NCBI RefSeq assembly: GCF_003545805.1
Contig: NZ_NMQR01000018.1
Coordinates: 20,823 to 84,822, forward strand
Reading direction: 5' to 3'
Origin: Photorhabdus sp. CRCIA-P01
GTDB taxonomy: Bacteria > Pseudomonadota > Gammaproteobacteria > Enterobacterales > Enterobacteriaceae
DNA length: 64,000 nucleotides
Positions 55,246 to 64,000 of this stretch are shown piece by piece. A program made the translations under genes and the position numbers. Position 1 is the stretch's first letter, and each line of letters opens with the position of its first letter. The notes beneath the pieces were generated by a model that was not told the origin of the DNA, did not search any database, and saw only the letters and a program-made list of their open reading frames with translations.

Positions 55246-57684
55246 GTGTCTTTATTGCCTGTATATGAGGTCGTCGAACCTGTCCTGAGTGCGTTGAAAA
55301 GTTCACAACAGGTCCTGCTTCATGCTCCGGCCGGTGCCGGGAAATCGACGGCTTTGCCATTGGAAATTCTGAAAAAAGCCAATTTCTCTGGGCGTATCAT
55401 AATGTTAGAACCACGGCGGATTGCCGCTCGCAGCGTTGCCAATCGTCTTGCGGTTCAACTGAATGAAAATACCGGTCAGACCGTGGGTTATCGGATGCGC
55501 TCAGAAACGAAAGTGAGCACGGCTACCCGTCTTGAAGTGGTAACGGAAGGTATTTTAACCCGTATGTTACAGCAAGATCCGATGCTAACAGGGGTTTCTC
55601 TGGTGATTCTGGATGAATTCCATGAGCGCAGTTTGCAGGCTGATTTGGCGCTGGCATTGTTGCTGGATGTACAGGCAGGGTTGCGGGATGATCTGCGCGT
55701 TTTGATCATGTCAGCCACACTGGATAATCAGCGGCTCTCTGCTTTGTTACCTGATGCGCCAGTGGTTACTTCTCAAGGACGAAGCTTTCCTGTGACTAGA
55801 CATTATTGTCCTTTGCCTGCTCACCAACCTTTTGAACAGAGTGTAGCTACGGTTGTATTGCGGTTACTCCAACAGGAACAAGGTTCTATGCTGTTGTTTT
55901 TGCCAGGGAGTGGGGAAATTCAACGGGTATTTGGACTTCTTAGCGGGAAAGTTGCTGAGGATACCGATTTGTGCCCGTTATACGGTGTGTTGTCATTGGC
56001 TGACCAACAAAAAGCTATCGAACCTTCACCACGTGGACGCCGTAAAGTTGTTTTGGCGACCAACATTGCCGAAACCAGCTTAACGATTGAAGGTATTCGA
56101 TTGGTGGTTGATAGTGGCCTTGAACGCACGACGCGTTTTGAACCCAAAAATGGATTGACCCGCCTAATCACTCAACGCATCAGTCAAGCTTCTATGACGC
56201 AACGGGCTGGCCGTGCAGGACGGTTGGAAGCGGGAATTTGTTGGCATCTATTCAGCCAAGAACAGGCAGAAAGAGCGGCAGAGTATAGTGAACCCGAAAT
56301 TCTGAATACTGATCTCAGTGGCTTATGGTTCTCCTTATTGCAGTGGGGGTGTCATGATATTTCCCAATTGCACTGGCTAGATATGCCCCCTGACGCAGCT
56401 TTGGCAGTAGCCAAATCGCTATTATTACGGTTAGGTGCAGTTAATAACCATGGTCAGTTAACGTCCAGAGGCAGAAAAATGGCGGAATCCGGTAGTGATC
56501 CGCGCCTGGCTGCAATGTTATGTGCAGGGTTGGAACAAGGGGCCGATATGCTGGCAACCGCCGCTATGCTGACCGCGATTCTGGAGGAGCCGCCCCGTGA
56601 TGGTCAGTCGGACATCACTTATTGGGTTGAGCAGCGACAAGCTCATTGGTTACGGCGGGCAAAACGGTTAGCTAGCAATATGGGTGATCATTTTGGTGAG
56701 CCAGACTGTGGATTTGCTGCAATGCTATTAGCCCAGGGTTTCCCTGACAGAATAGCCAAAAATCGGGATAAGGGAGGGCGTTTTCAACTGGCTAATGGTT
56801 TGGGGGTGATGATCGATGATGATGAAAAGTTATCTGGCGAATCGTGGCTGGTGGCTCCTTCATTATTACAAAACAGCAGAAATCCTGACGCGCGTATTTT
56901 GCTAGCTTGTTCTCTGGATATTGAACGACTGGTACAGCAACAACCGAATTTATTCAGTGAGCAGAGTGTCGTTGAATGGGATGATAACAAAGGGACGTTG
57001 CGAGCATGGAAACGGCTGCAATGTGGCAGCTTGACAGTAAAAGCCCAACGATTGGCAAAGCCTTCAGATGAGCAATTACAACAGGCCCTGCTAAACTGGT
57101 TACGCAGTGAGGGATTACATGAGCTGAACTGGTCACCAGCGGCTATTCAGTTGTGCATCCGTATCCAATGTGCGGCTAAATGGTTGCCTGAAATGCAGTG
57201 GCCGGCAGTAGATAATGATGTATTAATGGCTTCTCTCGATGATTGGTTAATGCCGTTCCTTACTGGTGTGCGTGATTTGAAAGGGCTGAAACAGATTGAT
57301 TTGTTGCCGGCACTGGAAAATTTGCTGGATTGGCAACAGCGCCAATGTCTGGATAATGAACTGCCTATTTATTACACTGTCCCTACCGGCAGTCGGATAG
57401 CAATCTGTTATTTCAGTGATAAACCACCAGTATTATCTGTTCGGATGCAGGAAATGTATGGAGAGCAGCAAAGTCCATCGTTGGCAAAAGGGCGGATAGC
57501 ATTGGTGCTTGAATTATTATCGCCGGCCCAGCGCCCATTGCAGATCACGCAAGATTTGGCTGCTTTTTGGCAGGGGGCATATCGGGAAGTGCAAAAAGAG
57601 ATGAAGGGGCGCTATCCAAAACATCTATGGCCGGATGATCCGGCAAATACGACACCCACTCGGCGGGTAAAAAAATATTCGTAA
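55246..57684 (+). CDS. hrpB: ATP-dependent helicase HrpB
   Basis: The protein has 812 residues from the GTG at 55246, which has GGAG 5 bases upstream and aligns with the family start; the ATG at 55231 overlaps that ribosome site. DEAH-box motifs: LHAPAGAGKSTALPL, DEFHERSLQADLALAL (DEFH), MSATLD and QRAGRAGRLEAG. The conserved HrpB C-terminal domain follows. Its substrate is unknown. Confidence 0.95.
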   Translation: MSLLPVYEVVEPVLSALKSSQQVLLHAPAGAGKSTALPLEILKKANFSGRIIMLEPRRIAARSVANRLAVQLNENTGQTVGYRMRSETKVSTATRLEVVTEGILTRMLQQDPMLTGVSLVILDEFHERSLQADLALALLLDVQAGLRDDLRVLIMSATLDNQRLSALLPDAPVVTSQGRSFPVTRHYCPLPAHQPFEQSVATVVLRLLQQEQGSMLLFLPGSGEIQRVFGLLSGKVAEDTDLCPLYGVLSLADQQKAIEPSPRGRRKVVLATNIAETSLTIEGIRLVVDSGLERTTRFEPKNGLTRLITQRISQASMTQRAGRAGRLEAGICWHLFSQEQAERAAEYSEPEILNTDLSGLWFSLLQWGCHDISQLHWLDMPPDAALAVAKSLLLRLGAVNNHGQLTSRGRKMAESGSDPRLAAMLCAGLEQGADMLATAAMLTAILEEPPRDGQSDITYWVEQRQAHWLRRAKRLASNMGDHFGEPDCGFAAMLLAQGFPDRIAKNRDKGGRFQLANGLGVMIDDDEKLSGESWLVAPSLLQNSRNPDARILLACSLDIERLVQQQPNLFSEQSVVEWDDNKGTLRAWKRLQCGSLTVKAQRLAKPSDEQLQQALLNWLRSEGLHELNWSPAAIQLCIRIQCAAKWLPEMQWPAVDNDVLMASLDDWLMPFLTGVRDLKGLKQIDLLPALENLLDWQQRQCLDNELPIYYTVPTGSRIAICYFSDKPPVLSVRMQEMYGEQQSPSLAKGRIALVLELLSPAQRPLQITQDLAAFWQGAYREVQKEMKGRYPKHLWPDDPANTTPTRRVKKYS

Positions 57685-57779
57685 TAGAATTTAACAACTT
57701 TCTTGTAGGCGAATAAATTCATTAAAAAAGATATGAATACCCATTATTCAGCGTTTGAATGGCTTTGGAGAATTTTGGA

Positions 57780-60239
57780 ATGTCTAGTGAAGATCATCAA
57801 CCAATCGGACGTAAAAGCAAGAAACCGGTGTCCCGCCGTAAACCGCCATCGAAAAGACGGCATTTGTTGGATGATTATGATGATGGTTACGAAGATGACG
57901 ACTACGATAATGAAGAGGATCAACCCATGACAAAGAAAGGAATGTATTCCCGTCCACCGAAGAAAAAGTGGCGTTGGTTCTGGTTGTTATTCAAGATATT
58001 TACTATTTTTGCCGTATTACTGGCGGCTTATGGTGTCTATCTGGACGCTAAAATCCGCGATCGCATTGATGGAAAAGTTTGGGAGTTACCTGCGGCAGTT
58101 TATGGCCGAATGGTCAACCTTGAACCGGGTATGAACTACAGTAAAAAAGAGATGGTACATCTGCTGGAAGGGATGCAGTATCGCCAGGTGACGAAAATTA
58201 CTCGTCCTGGGGAGTTTTCTGTCAGAGGTGAAACCATTGAGATGCTGCGCCGTCCATTTGATTTCCCAGACAGCAAAGAGGGGCAGATCCACGCTTTGCT
58301 GACTTTCAGCGATAACCGTTTGGCGGGGATCGAAAATCTGGAAAATCAGCGTCAGTTTGGGTTCTTCCGTCTTGATCCGAAGCTGATTACCATGTTGCAG
58401 TCCCCCAATGGGGAGCAGCGGCTATTTGTGCCACGTTCTGGTTTCCCAGAGTTACTGGTTAACACCTTGCTGGCGACCGAAGATCGTCATTTTTATCAAC
58501 ATGATGGTATCCGTATTCTTTCCATTGGGCGCGCAGTACTGGCTAACTTGACTGCCGGGCGCACGGTTCAGGGAGGAAGCACCCTGACGCAACAATTGGT
58601 CAAAAACTTATTCCTGACCAATGAACGTACCTTGGTACGCAAAGCCAATGAAGCCTATATGGCTGTGCTGATGGATTATCGTTACAGCAAAGATCGGATT
58701 CTCGAACTGTATCTGAACGAAGTTTATTTAGGCCAAAGTGGTGATGAGCAGATCCGAGGATTCCCACTGGCGAGCCTCTATTATTTTGGTCGCCCGGTGG
58801 ATGAATTGAGTTTGGATCAGCAAGCATTGCTGGTTGGTATGGTAAAAGGAGCTTCACTTTATAACCCGTGGCGTAATCCTAAACTCGCTCTTCAACGTCG
58901 TAATGTAGTACTTAAACTTTTACAAAATCAGCAAATTATTGATGAAGATCTTTACAAGTTACTGAGTGCTCGCCCATTGGGAGTAAAACCGAAAAGTGGT
59001 GTTATTACCCCACAACCGGCATTTATGCAGCTAGTTCGTAAAGAGTTGCAGGACAGACTGGGGGATAGAGTGAATGACCTGTCCGGCGTGAAAATCTTCA
59101 CTACATTGGACCCGGTATCTCAGGATGCGGCTGAAAACGCAGTAGAAGAGGGGATTGCCAGCCTGAGAAAAACCCGCAAAATTGCTGACCTTGAAGGGGC
59201 AATGGTGATTGTCGATCGCATCAGTGGTGAAATCAGGGCGATGGTTGGGGGCTCTCAACCTCAGTATGCTGGATTTAACCGAGCGATGATGGCACGTCGT
59301 TCAATTGGTTCATTGGCAAAACCTTCTACTTATTTGGCGGCATTGAGTGAACCTGATCAATATCGGTTGAATACTTGGCTGGCGGATGAACCTCTTACGG
59401 TAAAACAGCCGAACAGTAAGGTTTGGGAACCGAGAAATTATGACCGTCGTTTCCGTGGGCGTGTCATGTTAATAGATGCGCTGGCGAGTTCATTGAATAT
59501 TCCTACAGTGAATCTTGGGTTGGCGGTTGGCCTTGATCATGTCAGCAACACCTTGATCCGGCTTGGCGTACCGGAGGAGGTGATTCAGCAGGTTCCAGCG
59601 ATGTTACTGGGTTCTCTTAGTTTGACGCCATTAGAAGTGGCGCAGGAATACCAGACGATGACGAGCGGTGGCAACCGTGCGACACTTTCCGCATTACGTT
59701 CTGTTATCACGGAAGATGGCACGGTGATATATCAGAGTTACCCACAGGCTGAACGGGCTGTACCGGCTCAGGCGGCTTATCTGACGCTATATGGTATGCA
59801 GCAAGTTGTGGCGAGAGGGACTTCTCGTTCTCTGACGGCCAAGTTTGGTCGCTATAATCTGGCAGGTAAAACGGGCACTACCAATGATCTGCGTGATAGT
59901 TGGTTTGCGGGAATCGATGGTAAAGAAGTGGTGATTGCATGGGTTGGTCGTGATAACAACGAACCGACTAATCTGACGGGGGCTACAGGAGCGTTGAACG
60001 TATATCGCCGTTATCTGGAAAATCAGACTCCGCTGATGCTGAATAACATTCCACCAGAAGGCATTGTCGATATGGCGGTTAATCAGGATGGTAGCTTTAG
60101 CTGTAGTGGTAGTGGTTGGAGAACATTACCGGTTTGGACTTATGATCCACAGAGTTTGTGCCAGCAGACAGCAGTGTCAGAGCCTGTTCAGCAACAAGAA
60201 CAAGCACCGGGCTGGTTGCGGGAGATGTTTGGTCAATAA
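57780..60239 (+). CDS. mrcB: Penicillin-binding protein 1b (bifunctional)
   Basis: The protein has 819 residues from the ATG at 57780 (MSSEDHQPIGRK, as in E. coli). A highly charged cytoplasmic tail rich in Asp and Tyr is followed by one membrane helix (WFWLLFKIFTIFAVLLAAYG), a UB2H domain, the GT51 glycosyltransferase with catalytic Glu in LLATEDRHFYQHDG, and a transpeptidase with SIGSLAKP (Ser nucleophile), SLN and KTGT. An internal ATG at 57927 with GAAGAGGA upstream could give a shorter form like E. coli PBP1b-gamma. It makes septal and lateral peptidoglycan. Confidence 0.96.
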   Translation: MSSEDHQPIGRKSKKPVSRRKPPSKRRHLLDDYDDGYEDDDYDNEEDQPMTKKGMYSRPPKKKWRWFWLLFKIFTIFAVLLAAYGVYLDAKIRDRIDGKVWELPAAVYGRMVNLEPGMNYSKKEMVHLLEGMQYRQVTKITRPGEFSVRGETIEMLRRPFDFPDSKEGQIHALLTFSDNRLAGIENLENQRQFGFFRLDPKLITMLQSPNGEQRLFVPRSGFPELLVNTLLATEDRHFYQHDGIRILSIGRAVLANLTAGRTVQGGSTLTQQLVKNLFLTNERTLVRKANEAYMAVLMDYRYSKDRILELYLNEVYLGQSGDEQIRGFPLASLYYFGRPVDELSLDQQALLVGMVKGASLYNPWRNPKLALQRRNVVLKLLQNQQIIDEDLYKLLSARPLGVKPKSGVITPQPAFMQLVRKELQDRLGDRVNDLSGVKIFTTLDPVSQDAAENAVEEGIASLRKTRKIADLEGAMVIVDRISGEIRAMVGGSQPQYAGFNRAMMARRSIGSLAKPSTYLAALSEPDQYRLNTWLADEPLTVKQPNSKVWEPRNYDRRFRGRVMLIDALASSLNIPTVNLGLAVGLDHVSNTLIRLGVPEEVIQQVPAMLLGSLSLTPLEVAQEYQTMTSGGNRATLSALRSVITEDGTVIYQSYPQAERAVPAQAAYLTLYGMQQVVARGTSRSLTAKFGRYNLAGKTGTTNDLRDSWFAGIDGKEVVIAWVGRDNNEPTNLTGATGALNVYRRYLENQTPLMLNNIPPEGIVDMAVNQDGSFSCSGSGWRTLPVWTYDPQSLCQQTAVSEPVQQQEQAPGWLREMFGQ

Positions 60240-60265
60240 TGAATATTTGATGAAATGAATAACAA

Positions 60266-60296
60266 AGCGCTGATCTTCTGGTCAGCGTTTTGATTT
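60266..60296 (+). terminator. Rho-independent terminator of mrcB
   Basis: CGCTGA and TCAGCG with an 8-base loop are followed by TTTTGATTTTC, about 30 bases after the stop. The region 60297-60643 beyond it has no supported gene and should contain the promoter of the toxin island. Confidence 0.8.
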
Positions 60297-60643
60297 TCTG
60301 AGTATTGTTTTCCTGAATATTGTTTTTCGGCTGCAAAGCCACCGTTCACTGTTTTTTTCATCAGCTTCCCAAACATACCGCGTCATTACCTTTTCAGCTT
60401 TACACCATTATCGCAGTAGTCATGCCCATATTTGTTATGTTTTTGTATGAAAATTGTTTATAAATATGGGTTTTTGCACCTGTCTGAGACAAAAAAATCA
60501 TCAATTTTCGGAATATTCCTATATCTTTCTAAAGTGAAATCTGATGAATTGTTAATCATTAATATTAAGTAATAGGTAGTAAGAACATGATGATTCCAGT
60601 CAGAACCACTCTTCATGTGGTTAGTCAATGGAGAAGTGAATAG

Positions 60644-62317
60644 ATGGCAATAGGGTATTTCCTGCTCGTAGGTGACAAAACAACCTGTGGCGGCCAGATT
60701 ATTACTGGTGACCACACCATGACATTTGATGGACGGGCAACCGCTCGTGAAGGGGATAAGGTTACCTGTGGTAAACATTCTGGTACTTACATGATAGTCG
60801 GTGGTATATCAGATATGTTTGACATGGGACAACGGCTGGCCGGCACACTGGATAGTGTCAGCACCTGTCCCTGTAAGGCTCGGTTTATCAATTCCATTAT
60901 GGATTGCTATGAGAAAGAATCTCAGCCGGTCAATCAGTCCGTGGCTCCGGCTAATATGGCTGCGCAGAATCTCTCATCGCCTGCGGGGAAAACAGCAGGT
61001 GTTCAGTCCGGGCCGACGCCTGTCCCGAAAGCACCGCCGCCAATACCGGTGTTTACGAAATCTTGCTTGCGGGGCAAAGGTTGTACCGATGCCGGAACTG
61101 AGGCTGAACCCGCGAACAACTTCGGCAGGATGGCGGTATATCAGGTTCCGTCATCTCCTGCTCCCGTAACGCTGCAAAAACCAGAACCGCCTCCACAGGG
61201 CAAGCAACACCCACCTGAACCGGATAAACCGCAGGATAAAAAATTACCGTGGTATAAACGGTGGTTCCGTGATGGTGAAGAGAAAGCCGAAGCAGCCGCT
61301 ACCGCCGTGGCTGCGACTGCCCGCAGCGCAGTAGCGGAAGGGGAAGGGCTGGTGATGCGTTACATTGGTGGTGGCGCCATCAGTGCCGGGCGCTGGCTGG
61401 CGGCACCCAATCCGGTAACGGTTGGGTTAATGGGGCTGTTTTATTCACCTAAGTTGAATGACGGAGAGGAAGATTACTTAACCCCGTATCGTCTGAGACA
61501 GATAGCGGAACAGTATGGTAAAGCTTCTACTCGCGTGCGTTTTCGCTGGATCAGAGATGAAAAAAGCGGCAGGATGACCATTCAGGGGTATCACGTCAGC
61601 CCGGAAGGCGGTTTGGATAAAGTGCCGGTTCGCATGATGACGCTGAATCGGACCACCGGTAATTACGAGTTCTGGGAGCCGGGAGAGAACCGGCCGACGA
61701 TTTTATGGACGCCGAACGAACAGGAATTCAAAGTTCCGGCCCATACCGGGAATGAAGAACAGCCGTTTATTCCGTCACAAATAACCGTGTTGCCGATCCC
61801 GGATAAAGTGGGCAGCGATATTGAATCGTTCCCTATGCCGGAAGAGAAGGATTTCCGCGATTATATTTTGGTACTCCCCATTCCGAATATGCCGCCGGTG
61901 TATGTGTATTTGAGTAAACCGCCGGTGAAGCCGCTGGAAGTGGATTTATATCGTAACTTTAATGGTCGGTTAAGAGGTGGTATGCATGCGGATCATATTC
62001 CTTCGGCTGCGGCTGTAAAAGCAGCAGCAAAAAGGCTAAATCCCACGTTGGCACCAAAAGAACAAAACAAACAGGTAAAAGATGTTGCAGCTATTATCAT
62101 TCCTTCGAAAGTACATCAGAAATACAGTGAAACCTATGGAGGTCGTAATACACCAGAACAAATCGCAAGGGATGCAAAAGACTTAAAACAAGCTGTAGAC
62201 AATAATTTTAATGCTATAAAACCCTACCTTGAGGAAGAAGGGTTTAGTGAACAAGAACTGGAGCAAGCTCACCAAAAGATCCACGATATAAATCAGAAAC
62301 AGGGGTTATATAAATAA
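60644..62317 (+). CDS. PAAR and pyocin-S-domain polymorphic toxin
   Basis: The protein has 557 residues. The N-terminal ~85 form a PAAR tip domain ([20 protein letters not shown], then [20 protein letters not shown]), which caps the type VI spike. A proline-rich linker follows (about 110-215), then a helical stretch, then a pyocin-S-like region at about 290-410 ([35 protein letters not shown]). The C-terminal ~120 residues should be the toxin; the motif [17 protein letters not shown] resembles HNH-like nuclease sites. GGAGAAG precedes the ATG, and the stop overlaps the next gene by one base. No other T6SS genes are in the window. Confidence 0.82.
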   Translation: MAIGYFLLVGDKTTCGGQIITGDHTMTFDGRATAREGDKVTCGKHSGTYMIVGGISDMFDMGQRLAGTLDSVSTCPCKARFINSIMDCYEKESQPVNQSVAPANMAAQNLSSPAGKTAGVQSGPTPVPKAPPPIPVFTKSCLRGKGCTDAGTEAEPANNFGRMAVYQVPSSPAPVTLQKPEPPPQGKQHPPEPDKPQDKKLPWYKRWFRDGEEKAEAAATAVAATARSAVAEGEGLVMRYIGGGAISAGRWLAAPNPVTVGLMGLFYSPKLNDGEEDYLTPYRLRQIAEQYGKASTRVRFRWIRDEKSGRMTIQGYHVSPEGGLDKVPVRMMTLNRTTGNYEFWEPGENRPTILWTPNEQEFKVPAHTGNEEQPFIPSQITVLPIPDKVGSDIESFPMPEEKDFRDYILVLPIPNMPPVYVYLSKPPVKPLEVDLYRNFNGRLRGGMHADHIPSAAAVKAAAKRLNPTLAPKEQNKQVKDVAAIIIPSKVHQKYSETYGGRNTPEQIARDAKDLKQAVDNNFNAIKPYLEEEGFSEQELEQAHQKIHDINQKQGLYK

Positions 62318-62790
62318 TGGCTATCAGTGTTAATGCATTAATTAATAGTTTAGGAATAACCTATCAGGAAATTTTTGATCAAGGGTTAATTCCTTATAAG
62401 AGTAAGCCTAGAGGAGACTCTGGTGATGATTATGTGTCGTTAGATATGCAGAAAGAGGGGGTATTTCTAGCTTTCGATCGGGCTAGTAAGAAATTGACAC
62501 ATGTCACTCTGACATTGATCGATGAAGAACGGCCCCGTTATGTTTACCCAAATCAATTGCCACCTCCTCTGATTAATTCAATGACACGTGAATGGATTAA
62601 GGAGCATTTGGGGCCAGCAATTAAGTCCTTTCCACCATGCAAGGTGTTTAACCGTCAATATGGCTGGAAAGACCTCTACCTTTACAATGTACCTGAATCT
62701 GAGGAAAGTATTTATATACAATTATCCTATGATTTGTTTGAGCAGGTTGAGACAATAACTTTCCTTCGTGCTGAAAATGTTACGTGGTAG
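62317..62790 (+). CDS. Putative immunity protein (DUF6392-like)
   Basis: The protein has 157 residues, cytoplasmic, starting at an ATG that shares a base with the toxin stop (TAATG). Position and coupling mark it as the immunity partner of the 60644 toxin. The sequence resembles DUF6392/pyocin-immunity-type proteins: a start helix [20 protein letters not shown], a beta-rich middle (GVFLAFDRASKKLTHVTLTL) and QLPPPLINSMTREWIKEHLG. A related copy follows at 62962. The family name is from memory and moderately certain. Confidence 0.7.
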   Translation: MAISVNALINSLGITYQEIFDQGLIPYKSKPRGDSGDDYVSLDMQKEGVFLAFDRASKKLTHVTLTLIDEERPRYVYPNQLPPPLINSMTREWIKEHLGPAIKSFPPCKVFNRQYGWKDLYLYNVPESEESIYIQLSYDLFEQVETITFLRAENVTW

Positions 62791-63423
<633 letters not shown>

Positions 63424-63511
63424 TTGTCGTTGGGGAAAAATTTTCTGGAATATTTTTTCCAATTTTCTACTTTTATTAGATTGCGGTTAATAAACCGTTA
63501 TCCGTGTTTAT

Positions 63512-63652
63512 ATGTTAGGAAAAAGGTGTTCTTTTGAAATCCATCATGTGGATCTGGTCAAAAATGGTGGAAATATTTATGATCTAGATAATCTACAAGT
63601 GGTTACACCAAAACGACATGTTGAAATGCATTCTAATAATGGGCAGAAATAA
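63512..63652 (+). pseudogene. Detached colicin-E9-type HNH nuclease tip
   Basis: A 46-residue frame (MLGKRCSFEIHHVDLVKNGG, then NIYDLDNLQVVTPKRHVEMH) is the C-terminal beta-beta-alpha metal finger of colicin E9/pyocin S-type DNases, with the HH pair, the Asn of DNL and the two final His in place. The delivery and receptor-binding parts and most of the DNase domain are absent, so on its own it is unlikely to be made or active. It ends one base before the immunity gene. It looks like an orphan toxin module. Confidence 0.75.
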
Positions 63653-63653
63653 T

Positions 63654-63914
63654 ATGGAACTGAAAAATAAGATAGAATTTTATACAGAAGCTGAATTTAT
63701 TGAATTTATGAAAGAAATTTTTAAAGAAAATCTTGCAAAAACAGATGAAAAGCTAAATGTATTATTATCTCATTTTGAGAAAATTACTGAATATCCATCA
63801 GGAACAGACATTATTTATTATGCTACTTCTGATAGTGAGTGTACTCCCGAAGCAATAACAAAAAACATTAAAGAATGGCGAGCTAAAAACGGAAAACCCG
63901 GCTTTAAAAAATAA
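63654..63914 (+). CDS. Colicin E9-type DNase immunity protein (Im9-like)
   Basis: The protein has 86 residues from the ATG at 63654 (MELKNKIEFYTEAEFIEFMK), which matches the Im2/Im9 start; the longer frame from 63618 runs through the toxin tip. The conserved helix III motif is present in HFEKITEYPSGTDIIYYATS, with Tyr-Tyr as in Im proteins, and ITKNIKEWRAKNGKPGFKK closes it. It binds the exosite of HNH DNases and blocks them. It is probably active and may protect against related colicins or pyocins of competitors. Confidence 0.92.
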   Translation: MELKNKIEFYTEAEFIEFMKEIFKENLAKTDEKLNVLLSHFEKITEYPSGTDIIYYATSDSECTPEAITKNIKEWRAKNGKPGFKK

Positions 63915-64000
63915 CAGGGATCCCGGTAAAAAAAGGAAAAGGATTTTCTCGATTATATTTAGCTGATTTGCATGTTAGAGGGGTAAGCGGAGAATATAAC
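63908..64000 (+). other. Open frame running off the window end
   Basis: After the immunity gene one frame stays open to the window end (TGIPVKKGKGFSRLYLADLH, then VRGVSGEYN). It has no start codon and overlaps the stop of the immunity gene. Its position after a toxin-tip/immunity pair suggests another detached toxin C-terminus, but it is too short to identify. Confidence 0.3.

Noticed and set aside
60458..60778. 106-residue minus-strand frame overlapping the PAAR gene start
   Set aside because: It is antisense to a clear PAAR domain and has no recognisable product.

Overview
The window looks like chromosome of an insect-pathogenic enterobacterium of the Photorhabdus/Xenorhabdus type (order Enterobacterales, family Morganellaceae). 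The reasons are an AT-rich backbone with E. coli-like housekeeping synteny (speDE-yacC-cueO-hpt-can-yadGH-panDCB-folK-pcnB-gluQ-dksA-sfsA-hrpB-mrcB), a TccA/TccB-type insecticidal Tc toxin pair, an ERIC repeat, many toxin-antitoxin (TA) loci and a polymorphic toxin island. Species and strain cannot be fixed from the sequence alone.

Layout. 1-1.5 kb: decayed UPF0261 and dehydratase genes around a TetR regulator. 1.9-11.8 kb: a 770-residue protein with Ig-like repeats, then an ERIC element and tccA/tccB-like genes with no TcB/TcC partner in the window. 12-12.5 kb: an XRE antitoxin with a broken toxin. 12.6-20.5 kb (minus strand): uhpA-uhpB-uhpC-afuA-afuB-afuC, which joins a Uhp-type sugar-phosphate sensing cascade to an Afu-type hexose-phosphate ABC importer. 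20.8-21.5 kb: a HigBA2/NadS-type TA pair. 22-23.8 kb: a GC-rich type III secretion chaperone/effector pair; the effector carries a lipase-like Ser-Asp-His arrangement. 23.9-25 kb: class C beta-lactamase without ampR. 25.4-34.2 kb: an aga-type operon (DeoR regulator, AgaZ, AgaS, mannose-family PTS EIIB-C-D-A, tagatose-bisphosphate aldolase AgaY) ending in a secreted clan-D-like glycoside hydrolase that resembles the Aeromonas Ast enterotoxin. 34.3-37.5 kb: two HicAB loci, a truncated isochorismatase gene, a 157-residue orphan gene and two remnants of one IS982-family element.

37.5-60.2 kb is conserved core, interrupted at three places by TA or defence genes: a Panacea-domain gene between cueO and hpt, a HigBA pair plus an orphan DUF1778 antitoxin between hpt and can, and an Abi/HEPN gene between yadH and panD. 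60.6-64 kb is a polymorphic toxin island: a PAAR/pyocin-S-domain toxin, two related immunity genes, a detached colicin-E9-type HNH nuclease tip with its Im9-like immunity gene, and an open frame running off the window end.

Together the accessory genes fit a pathogen that attacks insects (Tc toxin, type III effector), feeds on host sugars (hexose phosphates, amino sugars) and competes with other bacteria (PAAR and HNH toxins). Functional assignments come from recognised family features in the translated sequence; no database search was run.
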